Below, in pieces: positions 7,836-16,582 of a stretch of DNA of 64,000 bases. Every line of letters begins with the position of its first letter. Position 1 is the first letter of the stretch. The DNA is from Phocicoccus pinnipedialis (GTDB lineage: Bacteria > Bacillota > Bacilli > Staphylococcales > Salinicoccaceae), in the NCBI RefSeq assembly GCF_903994035.1, contig NZ_CAJEWB010000010.1:62001-126000 (forward strand). Reading direction: 5' to 3'. The position numbers and the translations under genes are program-made. The notes below the pieces were generated by a model that saw only the letters and a list, made by a program, of their open reading frames with translations, had not been told where the DNA came from and made no database searches.

Positions 7836-8840
7836 TTACCTCTCACACGCCCAACCGTCTTTATCTCCGTCCATTTTTGACTGATAAGCAGGGTGATCAA
7901 ATGGTACGCCATAGGGATATACAATTCTCAACTCCGTGCAATTTTGGAAGTATTCTTGTTTTTGACTATTAGAACTAGGATTAGAGATAGATTCTTTGTA
8001 AGAAGGCGCATCAAAAGGTGAGTCGAGTGACCAGATACCAAGTCCTTCTTCTTTTGCTAAACGTTCAGCTTCTTTTAATCGATCTAAGTGACGAATGTTT
8101 GGTGGATAAATATAGGTCACTTGTGCGAGACCTTCTCGAACGAGTACTTCATTAACCATGACGCCATCAGCATAGATGTATGCGAGATGGCGATTATATT
8201 TATCAGTCCTTTCACCGATGTCATGTTCTACTTCGATGATAGAGGCATTGACTAATAACTCACGCGTACGCTCGCTCGCTTCTTGCCCGAAGGGTTGTTT
8301 ACCATCGTGAGGGTGCATAGTTTCAGGAGTGTCGATTAATAGATATCTGAAAGACACATCCTCACCATGATAGTAGAATCGAGTCGTATCACCATCGACG
8401 AAACGAGCGACTGTTACTTGTTCCAGACCAACAGGAGATAGATACTTAGAAGCGTTCTTTTCAGTCTCATTAGAGATCTTTTCTGCTTCCTCATCTTTCT
8501 TTATCTTCTCAGTAGCTAACTTCTTTTCTTTAGCTTTTTTATCTTTTTTCTGACTCTCTGCAAGTTCCTTTTCTTTTGCTAACTTTTCAGCACGCGCTTT
8601 TTCCTCTTTGGCGATGCGGTCGCGCGTTTCACTTTTTAAAATATGTGTGTGTATTTCTTTATTGTATGTAGTGCTCGTATTCGTAGCAAGGGTGCTGGAA
8701 AGAGAAGTGTCAGTGTCATCAAAAGTAAAAAGAAGAGTTGCGAATATGATAGTTAGAGCAAATAAGTATGTTATAACACCAATCCCAGCGAGTAATAGAC
8801 CTGCTATAGTAATCCTTTTAACACCTGTATACTTTTTCAA
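7836..8840 (-). CDS. Membrane-anchored staphylococcal-nuclease-like enzyme with excalibur domain
   Basis: The 334-residue protein starts at TTG 8840, where AAGGGG lies upstream. The longer frame has no SD. Order: membrane helix (about 12-40), a very charged Lys/Glu coiled region (about 70-130), an SNase domain (about 140-272) and a C-terminal excalibur calcium-binding motif (DGDKDGWAC, about 324-332). The nuclease catalytic residues are present: VDGDT (148-152), Arg 165 and Glu 173 in RYLLIDTPE, and Arg 217 in KYNRHLAYI. Known family members are calcium-dependent, sugar-nonspecific nucleases. The anchor suggests the enzyme stays at the outer cell surface. It is encoded just downstream of rpsD on the same strand. 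Confidence 0.85.
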   Translation of the reverse strand: MKKYTGVKRITIAGLLLAGIGVITYLFALTIIFATLLFTFDDTDTSLSSTLATNTSTTYNKEIHTHILKSETRDRIAKEEKARAEKLAKEKELAESQKKDKKAKEKKLATEKIKKDEEAEKISNETEKNASKYLSPVGLEQVTVARFVDGDTTRFYYHGEDVSFRYLLIDTPETMHPHDGKQPFGQEASERTRELLVNASIIEVEHDIGERTDKYNRHLAYIYADGVMVNEVLVREGLAQVTYIYPPNIRHLDRLKEAERLAKEEGLGIWSLDSPFDAPSYKESISNPSSNSQKQEYFQNCTELRIVYPYGVPFDHPAYQSKMDGDKDGWACER

Positions 8841-8923
8841 AATTAAAACCCCTTGAAGATAATAAAGTATAATTATATATGATAACTTGGATTGGTACAA
8901 TTTGATGTGGCATTATATCAAAT

Positions 8924-8950
8924 AAAAAAACCCACAACTTAAGTTGTGGG
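8924..8950 (-). terminator. rpsD terminator
   Basis: A perfect ten-base inverted repeat (8931-8940 with 8941-8950, CCCACAACTT arm) is followed on the minus strand by a seven-base U-run from A 8924-8930. It sits 16 bases past the rpsD stop. Confidence 0.9.
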
Positions 8951-8965
8951 TAAATAATAAATGTA

Positions 8966-9568
8966 TTATCTTGAGTAGTACTCAACGATAAGTTGTTCAT
9001 TAATTTCAGCCGATAATTCGCTGCGTTCTGGGAAGCGTACGAATGTACCTTCTAATTTCTCTGCATCGAATGAAAGGTATTCTGGAACGAAGTTCGTATA
9101 CTCAATCGCTTCTTTAATGATATCAAGGTTACGTGATTTTTCACGAACACCGATAACTTGTCCTGGTTTAACCATGAATGATGGGATATCTACTTGTTGA
9201 CCATCAACAGTGATGTGACCGTGGTTTACTAATTGGCGAGCTTGACGTTGTGTCTTAGCTAAACCTAATTTGTAAACAACGTTGTCTAAACGTGAAGCAA
9301 GTAATATCATGAAGTTTTCACCGTGAATCCCTTGCATTTTACCAGCGCGGTCGAATAATGTACGGAATTGTCTTTCGTTAATTCCATGCATGTAACGAAG
9401 CTTTTGCTTCTCTTGTAACTGCATACCATATTCTGATAATTTTTTTCTTTGAGTTGGTCCATGTTGACCTGGTGCGTAAGGGCGTTTTTCTAACTCCTTA
9501 CCAGTGCCTGTTAGAGAGATCCCTAAACGGCGTGACTTTTTCCAAAGTGAACCTGTAAAACGAGCCAT
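8966..9568 (-). CDS. rpsD: 30S ribosomal protein S4
   Basis: Exactly 200 residues from ATG 9568, which has AAGGAGGAGT upstream. The longer in-frame reading is leader sequence. S4 nucleates assembly of the 30S body by binding 16S rRNA. The sequence runs from [19 protein letters not shown] through [10 protein letters not shown] to the S4 RNA-binding domain ([28 protein letters not shown], about residues 90-120). It is monocistronic, with its own promoter, a long 5' leader and a strong terminator. That matches the stand-alone, autoregulated rpsD of other Firmicutes. Confidence 0.97.
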   Translation of the reverse strand: MARFTGSLWKKSRRLGISLTGTGKELEKRPYAPGQHGPTQRKKLSEYGMQLQEKQKLRYMHGINERQFRTLFDRAGKMQGIHGENFMILLASRLDNVVYKLGLAKTQRQARQLVNHGHITVDGQQVDIPSFMVKPGQVIGVREKSRNLDIIKEAIEYTNFVPEYLSFDAEKLEGTFVRFPERSELSAEINEQLIVEYYSR

Positions 9569-9745
9569 AATTGACTCCTCCTTATTATTTTTTTTATGCA
9601 AAAACGTCATAAGGAAATAATTGCTTGTATGGGTATATGATTTAAAGTGCCTTCGCCTCATAGCCTTGGTTACACAGCACATCCCGTAGTAACCACATAC
9701 GATCATACAATAATTATCTGCTACTTATATCTGTTCATTTACACA
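9569..9745 (-). promoter_or_regulatory. rpsD 5' leader, candidate S4 autoregulatory element
   Basis: About 175 bases lie between the promoter and rpsD, with no credible gene. A hairpin with seven-base arms (TGGTTAC 9667-9673 with GTAACCA 9689-9695) sits in the upstream half. In Bacillus the rpsD mRNA leader is bound by S4 to shut off translation. Position and length fit such a leader, but I did not match the conserved structure base by base. Confidence 0.5.
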
Positions 9746-9752
9746 ATAAGTA

Positions 9753-9781
9753 ATAATACAGTAATTAAGAGTGATAGTCAA
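9753..9781 (-). promoter_or_regulatory. rpsD sigma-A promoter
   Basis: Read on the minus strand, TTGACT (9776-9781), a 17-base spacer and TATTAT (9753-9758) form a near-consensus housekeeping promoter about 185 bases upstream of the rpsD start codon. Confidence 0.8.
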
Positions 9782-9802
9782 GCGTTAATTTTTCACTTAA
9801 AC

Positions 9803-10273
9803 TTAAATAAATTCTTTTAAAATCTCTACAAATTCAATAAGTCCAATGCGGTCTTCTTCAGTGAATCTCTCGAATGAGGGTGAGTCGACGTCTAATACGC
9901 CAATTCCTACTCCTTCTTTATAGATCGGTACAACAATCTCTGAACGGCTTCTAACATCACATGCGATGTGTCCAGGGAATTCTGTTACGTCGTCTACAAC
10001 GAATACGTCATTGCCACGGTAGGCAAGTCCACATACGCCACTTCCTGGTTTGATGCGTACACATGCTGTTCTTCCTTGGAAAGGCCCTAGTACGAGCTCA
10101 TCTGACTCCGCTTCATAAAGATAAAAACCCACCCAATTAATGTCTTCTAAAAACTCATTTAAAAGAGCGGATGCGTTTGAAAGATTTGCTATTCTATTAG
10201 TTTCACCTTCTAATAATGCACGTAGTGATTGGTGTAGATCCTTATAGGAATTCATTTTGATTGTCTGAAACAT
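9803..10273 (-). CDS. msrC: Free methionine-(R)-sulfoxide reductase, GAF domain
   Basis: A 156-residue single GAF domain of the YtsP/YebR type. These enzymes reduce free Met-R-sulfoxide in the cytosol and so protect against oxidative damage. The family-defining segments NWVGFYLY, LVLGPFQGRTACVRI, GVCG, FPGHIACDVRSRSEIVVP and GVLDVDSP are all present. Three cysteines, 71, 81 and 105, have the spacing (10 and 24) of the catalytic and resolving cysteines of the E. coli enzyme. GGAGGG lies before ATG 10273. It diverges from ezrA, with a 104-base gap holding both promoters. Confidence 0.9.
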   Translation of the reverse strand: MFQTIKMNSYKDLHQSLRALLEGETNRIANLSNASALLNEFLEDINWVGFYLYEAESDELVLGPFQGRTACVRIKPGSGVCGLAYRGNDVFVVDDVTEFPGHIACDVRSRSEIVVPIYKEGVGIGVLDVDSPSFERFTEEDRIGLIEFVEILKEFI

Positions 10274-10377
10274 AGTTGCCCTCCATTAATACTTACTCGT
10301 TTAGTTAATAATACAACTAACTGTTTTTTCTTTCAAAGTTTTAGTCTATAATAATGATAACTAGGGAGGGTAATTGT

Positions 10378-12075
10378 ATGTGGTGGATGTATTTATTAAT
10401 AGGAGTTATTGTTTTAATAATAATCGCAGTTGGTATTCTTTTTTATCTACGCAATATTAAACAAAACGATGTTACTAAAGAAAAGCAACGCTTAGAAGCG
10501 GTACTCCAATTACCATTCAATCTAGAATTAGAAAAATTGAATGCATTTAACTTAAATGGAGAAGCTAAAGATCTGTATGACAACTTAGACCTACGTTGGA
10601 ATGAAACTTTAAACGAAAATAAGATTCAAGCTGAGTTCAACATTACAGAAGCTGATGCAAAACTTGCTAAGTTTAGTTTTGGTGATAGTAACGAGAGTAG
10701 GGAGTCAGCGAAAAGTCATGTGGATACGATCGAATCCACTTATGATAATTTGTCTAATGAAATCAAAACATTCATGTCACGCACAGAGTTAAGTGACGAA
10801 AAGTATGAAGAGTCTGGAGTGTTACTTCGCGAAGCAAATAGAGACGTGCTTGCGAATGGACACCAGTTCGGTGATTCAAGAAAGCCTTTAGAAGCATTAA
10901 TTGCATCATATGAACCTGAACTTAAGAAATATAAAGATTTAGTTAATGAAGGGAATTACCTGACAGCAGCAAATCATATTGATGAAGTTCATGAAGATTT
11001 GATAGTTTTAAAACGAAACATGGAAGAAATTCCTACACTCATTAAAGAAGTGCAAAAGGATTTACCAACACAATTCCAAGAAATTCGTTATGGGTGTCGT
11101 GACTTGAAGTTAGACGGTTATGATTTAGAGCACATCAAAGTCGACTCAAAATTATCCACGCTGCGTTCTGAACTGAATTTAATTGAACCTAAGATTGCGA
11201 AACTTGAACTTGATGAAGCGCGCGATGATTTAGATGACATAAACGAGAAGCTCGATGAGATGTATGACTTAATCGAACATGAAGTTGAAGCAAAAATTAA
11301 GTATGACAGTATGAAAGATCAGATTACGGATCAGCTATTTAAAGCGAAAGCAACGAACTTCACACTTCGTACAGAGATGGATTATATTAAGAATCAGTTC
11401 TATATCAATGAAGGTGAATTCCAGACAATTCACAAATATGAACAAAAAATTGAGCGTCTTGTTGCAATGTATTCTGATATCCAAACTGAGTCAGATAAAA
11501 ACACAACGCGCTATAGCAAGATTACAGACAATTTAGATCATATCCAAGAAGAAGTCGAACGTATCAATAGCGACCAAACGGATATTGAAGATTACTTACA
11601 GTCTATTAAAGAAGACGAAAAAGAAGCAATTGAGAACACAAACTTCATTGACGACAAGAAAGAAGAAGTTATGCATGCATTGGCGTCATCTAACCTTGTA
11701 GAAATCCCGGAGAAATTTGTTGTAATGAAAAACGAACTCGATATTGAAGTTGATGAAATTGACCGATACTTAGAGCGTCGTCCTATGAATGTTCAGTACA
11801 TTAAAGAGAAAGTGAATAAAGCAGTGAAGCTCTTAAATGAGTTTGAACAAGATGCTTATGAAATTATTCATGACTCTGAACTGACTGAACAAATTATTCA
11901 GTACGCGAACCGATACCGTAAGGATGACGAAAGCCTTGATATGGAAATCAAAGAAGCTGTTCGTCTATTTAACGAAGGACGTTACAAACGTGCATTAGAA
12001 CTTTCAACGAACGCACTAGATCGTGTTGACGAAGAAGGATTACAACGCATTATAAACTATTATGAAAATAACTAG
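10378..12075 (+). CDS. ezrA: Septation ring formation regulator EzrA
   Basis: A 565-residue protein beginning at ATG 10378 (GGGAGGG upstream). The nearby earlier in-frame ATG lies before the SD and is rejected. One N-terminal membrane helix (MYLLIGVIVLIIIAVGILFYL) leaves a long cytosolic domain of spectrin-like three-helix repeats rich in Glu, Lys and Asp, with a C-terminal YKRALELSTNALDRVDEEG segment. This is the EzrA layout and length. EzrA binds FtsZ at the membrane, limits Z-ring formation and links it to wall synthesis. A TATAAT at 10347-10352 is a likely -10. Confidence 0.93.
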   Translation: MWWMYLLIGVIVLIIIAVGILFYLRNIKQNDVTKEKQRLEAVLQLPFNLELEKLNAFNLNGEAKDLYDNLDLRWNETLNENKIQAEFNITEADAKLAKFSFGDSNESRESAKSHVDTIESTYDNLSNEIKTFMSRTELSDEKYEESGVLLREANRDVLANGHQFGDSRKPLEALIASYEPELKKYKDLVNEGNYLTAANHIDEVHEDLIVLKRNMEEIPTLIKEVQKDLPTQFQEIRYGCRDLKLDGYDLEHIKVDSKLSTLRSELNLIEPKIAKLELDEARDDLDDINEKLDEMYDLIEHEVEAKIKYDSMKDQITDQLFKAKATNFTLRTEMDYIKNQFYINEGEFQTIHKYEQKIERLVAMYSDIQTESDKNTTRYSKITDNLDHIQEEVERINSDQTDIEDYLQSIKEDEKEAIENTNFIDDKKEEVMHALASSNLVEIPEKFVVMKNELDIEVDEIDRYLERRPMNVQYIKEKVNKAVKLLNEFEQDAYEIIHDSELTEQIIQYANRYRKDDESLDMEIKEAVRLFNEGRYKRALELSTNALDRVDEEGLQRIINYYENN

Positions 12076-12105
12076 AGACTTAGGAGATTCTCCTAAGTCT
12101 TTTCT
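12076..12105 (+). terminator. ezrA terminator
   Basis: A perfect ten-base stem AGACTTAGGA/TCCTAAGTCT (12076-12085 with 12091-12100) with a five-base loop is followed by TTTCT, directly past the ezrA stop. The U-run is short. Confidence 0.7.
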
Positions 12106-12123
12106 CATGAAAGGTAGAAAACT

Positions 12124-13254
12124 ATGATTTATTTAGACAATGCTGCTACAACAAAACCGTCAAAGGAAGCACTTCAATCATTCAATCAAGTGTCGGAGAC
12201 ACTGTTTTATAACACGGCATCAATTCACACTGGTGGGCGTGAATCGGCTCGACTGCTTGAAGCAGCACGTGGTCAAATTTTAAAGGAACTTGGAATGATT
12301 AACCATTCATTAATCTTCACGAGTGGGGCAACTGAAAGTAACAACATCATCCTCCGAGGAATGATTGAAAGAAAGCTGAAGTTCGGTAAAACTGTTTTAG
12401 TTTCTGAACTCGAACATCCAAGTGTAGTGAACGTCATTGAACAATATAAAGATCAAATTAATTTGAAATTTATCAAGACAACGCAACAAGGTGTCGTAGA
12501 TTTAGATGATTTAAAAGCGAAACTGGATGATGACGTGATTCTTGTTTCGATCATGGCGCTCAACAATATTATTGGTAGCGTTCAACCAATCGAGGAAATC
12601 GGGAGGATTTTAAAATATTACAATAAAGTATATTTTCATGTTGATGCGACTCAAGCAGTAGGTAAGGTCAAACTTAATTACAGCGACGTCGATGCACTGA
12701 CACTTTCTGCACATAAATTTTACGGTGTGAAAGGTGCAGGGGCATTAATTGTTAAAGATATGAACGTCATTGATGCAATCCTTTTGGGTGGCGGTCATGA
12801 AAAAGGTAAACGCAGTGGTACTGTGAATTTACCTGCAATCGTTGCGATGGCAAAAGCCCTCAGGATTTCAAACGAGAATTTAGAAGAAAAAAATGATAGA
12901 TTAGAAAAGCTTAATGACCTTGTGCGTGAACACTTTAATACTTATAAGAAGATGAAAATACAAAAAAAACATTCACCGTATTTCATTAATTTATCATTTG
13001 TAGGTGCTAAAGGTGAAATCGTAGTAAACGCATTGTCAGAGCTTGGACTTTATGTTTCGACAACGAGCGCATGTACTTCAAAGTCAAATGAATTAAATGA
13101 GACACTATTTGCAATCGGGAATCGAGCAGACGTTATTGAAGGTAGTATACGAATCAGTTTTAGTCAAAGCACGGCGTCTGAAGATGTCAACGCATTAATT
13201 AAAGGACTGGACACAGTCTATAATCAGTTAGGAGATATATTACATGAAGTATGA
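12124..13254 (+). CDS. Cysteine desulfurase (NifS/IscS-like), thiI partner
   Basis: A 376-residue class V aminotransferase-fold enzyme that takes sulfur from cysteine as a persulfide. It has the MIYLDNAATTKPSKEA start, GATESNN (69-74), HVDATQAVGK, the PLP lysine 198 in LSAHKFYGVKG, and the persulfide Cys 317 in TTSACTSK. It overlaps thiI by 11 bases. This pairing is known from B. subtilis NifZ-ThiI, where the desulfurase feeds ThiI directly for 4-thiouridine in tRNA. That context makes a tRNA-thiolation role more likely than Fe-S cluster assembly. Confidence 0.92.
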   Translation: MIYLDNAATTKPSKEALQSFNQVSETLFYNTASIHTGGRESARLLEAARGQILKELGMINHSLIFTSGATESNNIILRGMIERKLKFGKTVLVSELEHPSVVNVIEQYKDQINLKFIKTTQQGVVDLDDLKAKLDDDVILVSIMALNNIIGSVQPIEEIGRILKYYNKVYFHVDATQAVGKVKLNYSDVDALTLSAHKFYGVKGAGALIVKDMNVIDAILLGGGHEKGKRSGTVNLPAIVAMAKALRISNENLEEKNDRLEKLNDLVREHFNTYKKMKIQKKHSPYFINLSFVGAKGEIVVNALSELGLYVSTTSACTSKSNELNETLFAIGNRADVIEGSIRISFSQSTASEDVNALIKGLDTVYNQLGDILHEV

Positions 13255-14440
13255 TCATATACTTATAAGATACGGGGAACTCACACTTAAAACTAAAAAC
13301 AGAATGATGTTTGTTAGTAAATTAAAGTCGCGCATGGAGCGTGCATTAAACTCTACAAGTGCAGTCGTTCATGCAAATCGCGACAGAGCATACATCGACT
13401 TAAATAATGAAGATGAAGCACTTGTTATGAATAAAATTAAGCATATAAGCGGAATTCTAAGTATGTCACCAGTTGTTAAAATCGAAAAATCAGTAGAAGC
13501 AATGAAAGAATTCGCAGTTAAATTCGCTAAAGGATTCGATAAGGGTAGCACATTTAAGATAGAAGTAAAACGTGCAGATAAAAATTTCATTTTTAAAACA
13601 CATGATATTCAGCAACTACTTGGTACTGAGGTATTAATGAACGAAGACCACCTAATTGTAGACGTTAGAAAACCGGATTATAAACTCATGGTTGAAGTAC
13701 GTTTTGATGCCATCTATATGTATTCTGAAGTGCTCATGGGAGTAGGTGGATTGCCACTTGGTACAGGAGGTAAAGCACTCTTAATGCTGAGTGGAGGAAT
13801 AGACTCGCCTGTCGCAGGTTTCGAAATTATGAAGCGTGGTGTTGAAATCGAAGCAATTCACTTTCACTCACCCCCATATACAAGTGAAATGGCATTAGAT
13901 AAAGTGAAAAAGCTCATCGATATTATGTCTGAGAAATCTGGAGAACACATCAAACTTCACGTTATTCCATTCACGGATTTACAAACGACGATTCACGACT
14001 TTATACCAGATAACTTATCTATGACGACAACACGACGTATAATGTTAACGCTCGCAGAGAAACTTGCAACAGAAATTGGAGCAGAAGCTATTGTTAACGG
14101 TGAGAATCTAGGACAAGTTGCATCACAAACTTTAACAAGCATGTTTGCAATCAATGAAGTCACGTCAATGCCAGTACTCCGTCCGCTCTTAACATTAGAG
14201 AAGAACGAGATCATAAAAAAAGCTGTTGAGTTTGAAACTTATGAAACATCAATTCTTCCATATGAAGATTGTTGCACAATTTTTAAACCAAAAGCGCCAA
14301 AAACTCGTCCAAACTTAGAAAAAGTGAAACAGTTTGAAAGCAAGATGGATATCACTGAAAAACTTGAACTTGCTTTAAAAAATCATACGATTTACACAGA
14401 TGACGAAAAAAACACGTCAGAGTTTATAGACTTACTTTAA
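13244..14440 (+). CDS. thiI: tRNA 4-thiouridine synthase ThiI (short form)
   Basis: A 398-residue ThiI with an N-terminal ferredoxin-like/THUMP region (about 1-165) and the PP-loop SGGIDSP (183-189), which adenylates U8 of tRNA before thiolation. It ends soon after a conserved EDCCTIF motif and so lacks the C-terminal rhodanese domain of E. coli ThiI. That is normal for Firmicutes, where the adjacent desulfurase supplies sulfur directly. The gene starts inside the desulfurase frame, indicating coupled translation. The motif LIRYGELTLKTKNR at the N-terminus is typical of the family. Confidence 0.94.
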   Translation: MKYDHILIRYGELTLKTKNRMMFVSKLKSRMERALNSTSAVVHANRDRAYIDLNNEDEALVMNKIKHISGILSMSPVVKIEKSVEAMKEFAVKFAKGFDKGSTFKIEVKRADKNFIFKTHDIQQLLGTEVLMNEDHLIVDVRKPDYKLMVEVRFDAIYMYSEVLMGVGGLPLGTGGKALLMLSGGIDSPVAGFEIMKRGVEIEAIHFHSPPYTSEMALDKVKKLIDIMSEKSGEHIKLHVIPFTDLQTTIHDFIPDNLSMTTTRRIMLTLAEKLATEIGAEAIVNGENLGQVASQTLTSMFAINEVTSMPVLRPLLTLEKNEIIKKAVEFETYETSILPYEDCCTIFKPKAPKTRPNLEKVKQFESKMDITEKLELALKNHTIYTDDEKNTSEFIDLL

Positions 14441-14494
14441 TTTAATGTTACAAATTTGTTACACTGAAACTAACCTAAAATAAGGAGTGTCAGT

Positions 14495-15499
14495 ATGAAA
14501 AGAACCGTAGCATTAATTTCAGCAATCGCGTTAGTATTGATTGGTATTTCGATGAGTGTATACAACACATTCCGCGCAGCTGAGTGGGAAGATTTTTTTA
14601 CAGAATTAACACAAACATCAGCAGAGATTCCAGAAACTGTTGTTGAAAAAGGCGATGAAATGAATCGTATCGCAATCATCAACATTGAAGGTGTCATCCA
14701 AGATATTCCGATATCTCAAGGTATCTTTGCCATCCAAGGCGGTTATAACCACCAAATGACAATCGCAGCGATTAAAAATATTATTGAAGATGATACTACA
14801 AAAGCAATTATTCTAAATATTAACTCACCAGGTGGCGGTGTTTATGAAAGTGCAGAAATTCATAAATACCTAGTTGAAGCAAAAGCTAAAGGAAAGAAAA
14901 TCTACAGCTCTATGGGCAATATGGCAGCTTCAGGTGGATATTATGTATCCGCACCAGCTGACAAGATTTTTGCAACAAACGAAACGATCACAGGTTCAAT
15001 TGGTGTAATCATGCAAAATATTAACTACCATGAACTTGCTGAGAAGTATGGTGTGAAATTTGAAACATATAAATCTGGAGAAATGAAAGACATGCTTTCT
15101 CCTACAAAAGAAACGCCTGAAACTGAAAAAGAATATATACAAAGTATCGTAGATTCTATGTACAGCGACTTTGTAACAGTTGTTTCAGAGGGTCGTGGAA
15201 TGAGTGAAAAGGATGTGCGTAAACTTGCAGACGGTCGCATATACTTAGGTAGTGAAGCGATGAAAAATGGTCTTGTTGACGAAGAAGGTTACTTTGATGA
15301 TGCACTAAATGCACTAAAAAAAGAGGTGGGTAAGAACCCTCAAGTATATGCAGTAGGTGGAGATCCATCTGCGCTAGGATTCTTTAATTTAAAAGCACCA
15401 GACATGATTCAAAGCTTATTCAAACAAAACGATATTGAGACAATTCAAGCACTCATGCAAAGACGACAAGGTATTCAACCAATGTATCTATATGAATAG
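14495..15499 (+). CDS. sppA: Signal peptide peptidase SppA
   Basis: A 334-residue membrane-anchored serine protease of family S49. An N-terminal membrane helix (about 4-24) is followed by a peptidase domain with IEGVI, NINSPGGGVYES, catalytic Ser 146 in MAASGGYYVS and Lys 198 in SGEMKD. These positions match the Ser-Lys dyad of the B. subtilis enzyme. It degrades cleaved signal peptides and other membrane peptides. AAGGAG precedes the ATG. The RDD gene follows nine bases later, as one operon. Confidence 0.93.
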   Translation: MKRTVALISAIALVLIGISMSVYNTFRAAEWEDFFTELTQTSAEIPETVVEKGDEMNRIAIINIEGVIQDIPISQGIFAIQGGYNHQMTIAAIKNIIEDDTTKAIILNINSPGGGVYESAEIHKYLVEAKAKGKKIYSSMGNMAASGGYYVSAPADKIFATNETITGSIGVIMQNINYHELAEKYGVKFETYKSGEMKDMLSPTKETPETEKEYIQSIVDSMYSDFVTVVSEGRGMSEKDVRKLADGRIYLGSEAMKNGLVDEEGYFDDALNALKKEVGKNPQVYAVGGDPSALGFFNLKAPDMIQSLFKQNDIETIQALMQRRQGIQPMYLYE

Positions 15500-15507
15500 G
15501 AGGACGT

Positions 15508-16053
15508 ATGATGTACGAAGTAAATGAAGCCAATAAATACTTAGTACCCGATACTCTAATCCGATTTCTCGCTTATGCAATAGATATATTAGTGATATGG
15601 AGTATCAAACACATTGCCATTATTCCCGTTATACACATGCTAAAACTAGATTCCATTCGTGTGATATTTGATACGTTTAGTATTGCAACGATGTCTAGTG
15701 TTGTTCTATATTTTGTTTATTTCTTCTTTATGACTTACCTCTTTAGCCAGACATTTGGTAAAACTATTTTTGGTTTAAAAGTAATGTCTCAGAACGGTAA
15801 TAAACTCACAATAGGACAGGTGTTTTTCAGAGAGATAATCGGACGAATTATTAGTAAACAATTATTTAATTTACCTTATTTAATGATTTTATTTAACGAA
15901 AAACGCCTCGGACTTCATGATTATATTGGAGACACATTGGTTGTAAATGAAAAGTCTTACTCTTATAATGAAGTCAATACAGGAAATTATGAAACGCATA
16001 ATCATCCTGAACAAATGGAGGTTGAATCGAATTATGGTAAGCATAACTTTTAA
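15508..16053 (+). CDS. RDD-family membrane protein
   Basis: A 181-residue membrane protein with three helices. The N-terminal PDTLIRFLAYAIDILVIWSI carries the R-x3-x-D pattern that names the RDD family, and FGKTIFGLKVMSQNG and RLGLHDYIGDTLVV are the usual later signatures. Function is unknown, and some members act in ion transport. TAGGAGGAC precedes the ATG. The last 20 bases overlap the start of tpx, and its hydrophilic C-terminal tail contains the tpx SD, so sppA, this gene and tpx are probably cotranscribed. Confidence 0.82.
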   Translation: MMYEVNEANKYLVPDTLIRFLAYAIDILVIWSIKHIAIIPVIHMLKLDSIRVIFDTFSIATMSSVVLYFVYFFFMTYLFSQTFGKTIFGLKVMSQNGNKLTIGQVFFREIIGRIISKQLFNLPYLMILFNEKRLGLHDYIGDTLVVNEKSYSYNEVNTGNYETHNHPEQMEVESNYGKHNF

Positions 16054-16531
16054 AGGCACAGAAATCGATTTAAAAGGGAATGAAGTGAAAGTAGGAGACA
16101 CTGCGGAAGACTTCACACTTATTAACACAGTAATGGATGAGGTTAGCCTATCAAATTTTGATGGTAAGAAGAAATTAATTAGTGTTGTACCTTCACTGGA
16201 TACAGGTGTCTGTCAAGTACAAACTAAGAACTTCTATAAAGAAGCAGCTGACGTTGACAACTCTGTTTTAATCACAATTTCAAATGATCTTCCATTTGCA
16301 CAAGCGAGATTCTGTGCAGATGCAGGCCTAGATAATGCTGTGACTTTATCAGACCACAGAAACTTAGATTTCGCTGAAAAATACGGAACGTTAATGGACT
16401 CATTACGTCTCCAAGCACGTAGTGTATTTGTTTTAGACGAAAACAACAAGGTAGTTTATGTAGAGTATGTTGCAGAAGGCACAGACGAACCAGACTACGA
16501 AAAAGCAATTGAAGCATTAAAAAATGCATAA
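16034..16531 (+). CDS. tpx: Thiol peroxidase Tpx
   Basis: A 165-residue atypical 2-Cys peroxiredoxin that reduces hydrogen peroxide and alkyl peroxides using thioredoxin. The start at ATG 16034 gives the family N-terminus VSITFKG. GGAGG lies 12 bases upstream within the RDD gene. The peroxidatic Cys 60 in SLDTGVCQVQT and the resolving Cys 94 in ARFCADAGLDN are both present, as are the LISVVPS and LSDHRNLDFAEKYG motifs. Downstream sit a terminator and then ytxK, the order of B. subtilis and Staphylococcus. trxA, its likely electron donor, lies at the other end of this window. Confidence 0.95.
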   Translation: MVSITFKGTEIDLKGNEVKVGDTAEDFTLINTVMDEVSLSNFDGKKKLISVVPSLDTGVCQVQTKNFYKEAADVDNSVLITISNDLPFAQARFCADAGLDNAVTLSDHRNLDFAEKYGTLMDSLRLQARSVFVLDENNKVVYVEYVAEGTDEPDYEKAIEALKNA

Positions 16532-16541
16532 AGTTTAATAT

Positions 16542-16572
16542 AGGACTATCTTAGGGTAGTCCTTATTTTTTT
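16542..16572 (+). terminator. tpx terminator
   Basis: A nine-base stem AGGACTATC/GGTAGTCCT (one wobble; 16542-16550 with 16555-16563) is followed by TATTTTTTT. Confidence 0.8.
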
Positions 16573-16582
16573 GAGGTGAACT

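Noticed and set aside
7664-7972. 102-codon plus-strand frame
   Set aside because: It overlaps the 3' end of the nuclease gene on the other strand, has no SD and reads as low-complexity translation of antisense sequence.
9569-9706. 46-codon N-terminal extension of rpsD
   Set aside because: It has no SD, it is leader RNA, and S4 starts at MARFTG as in all homologues.
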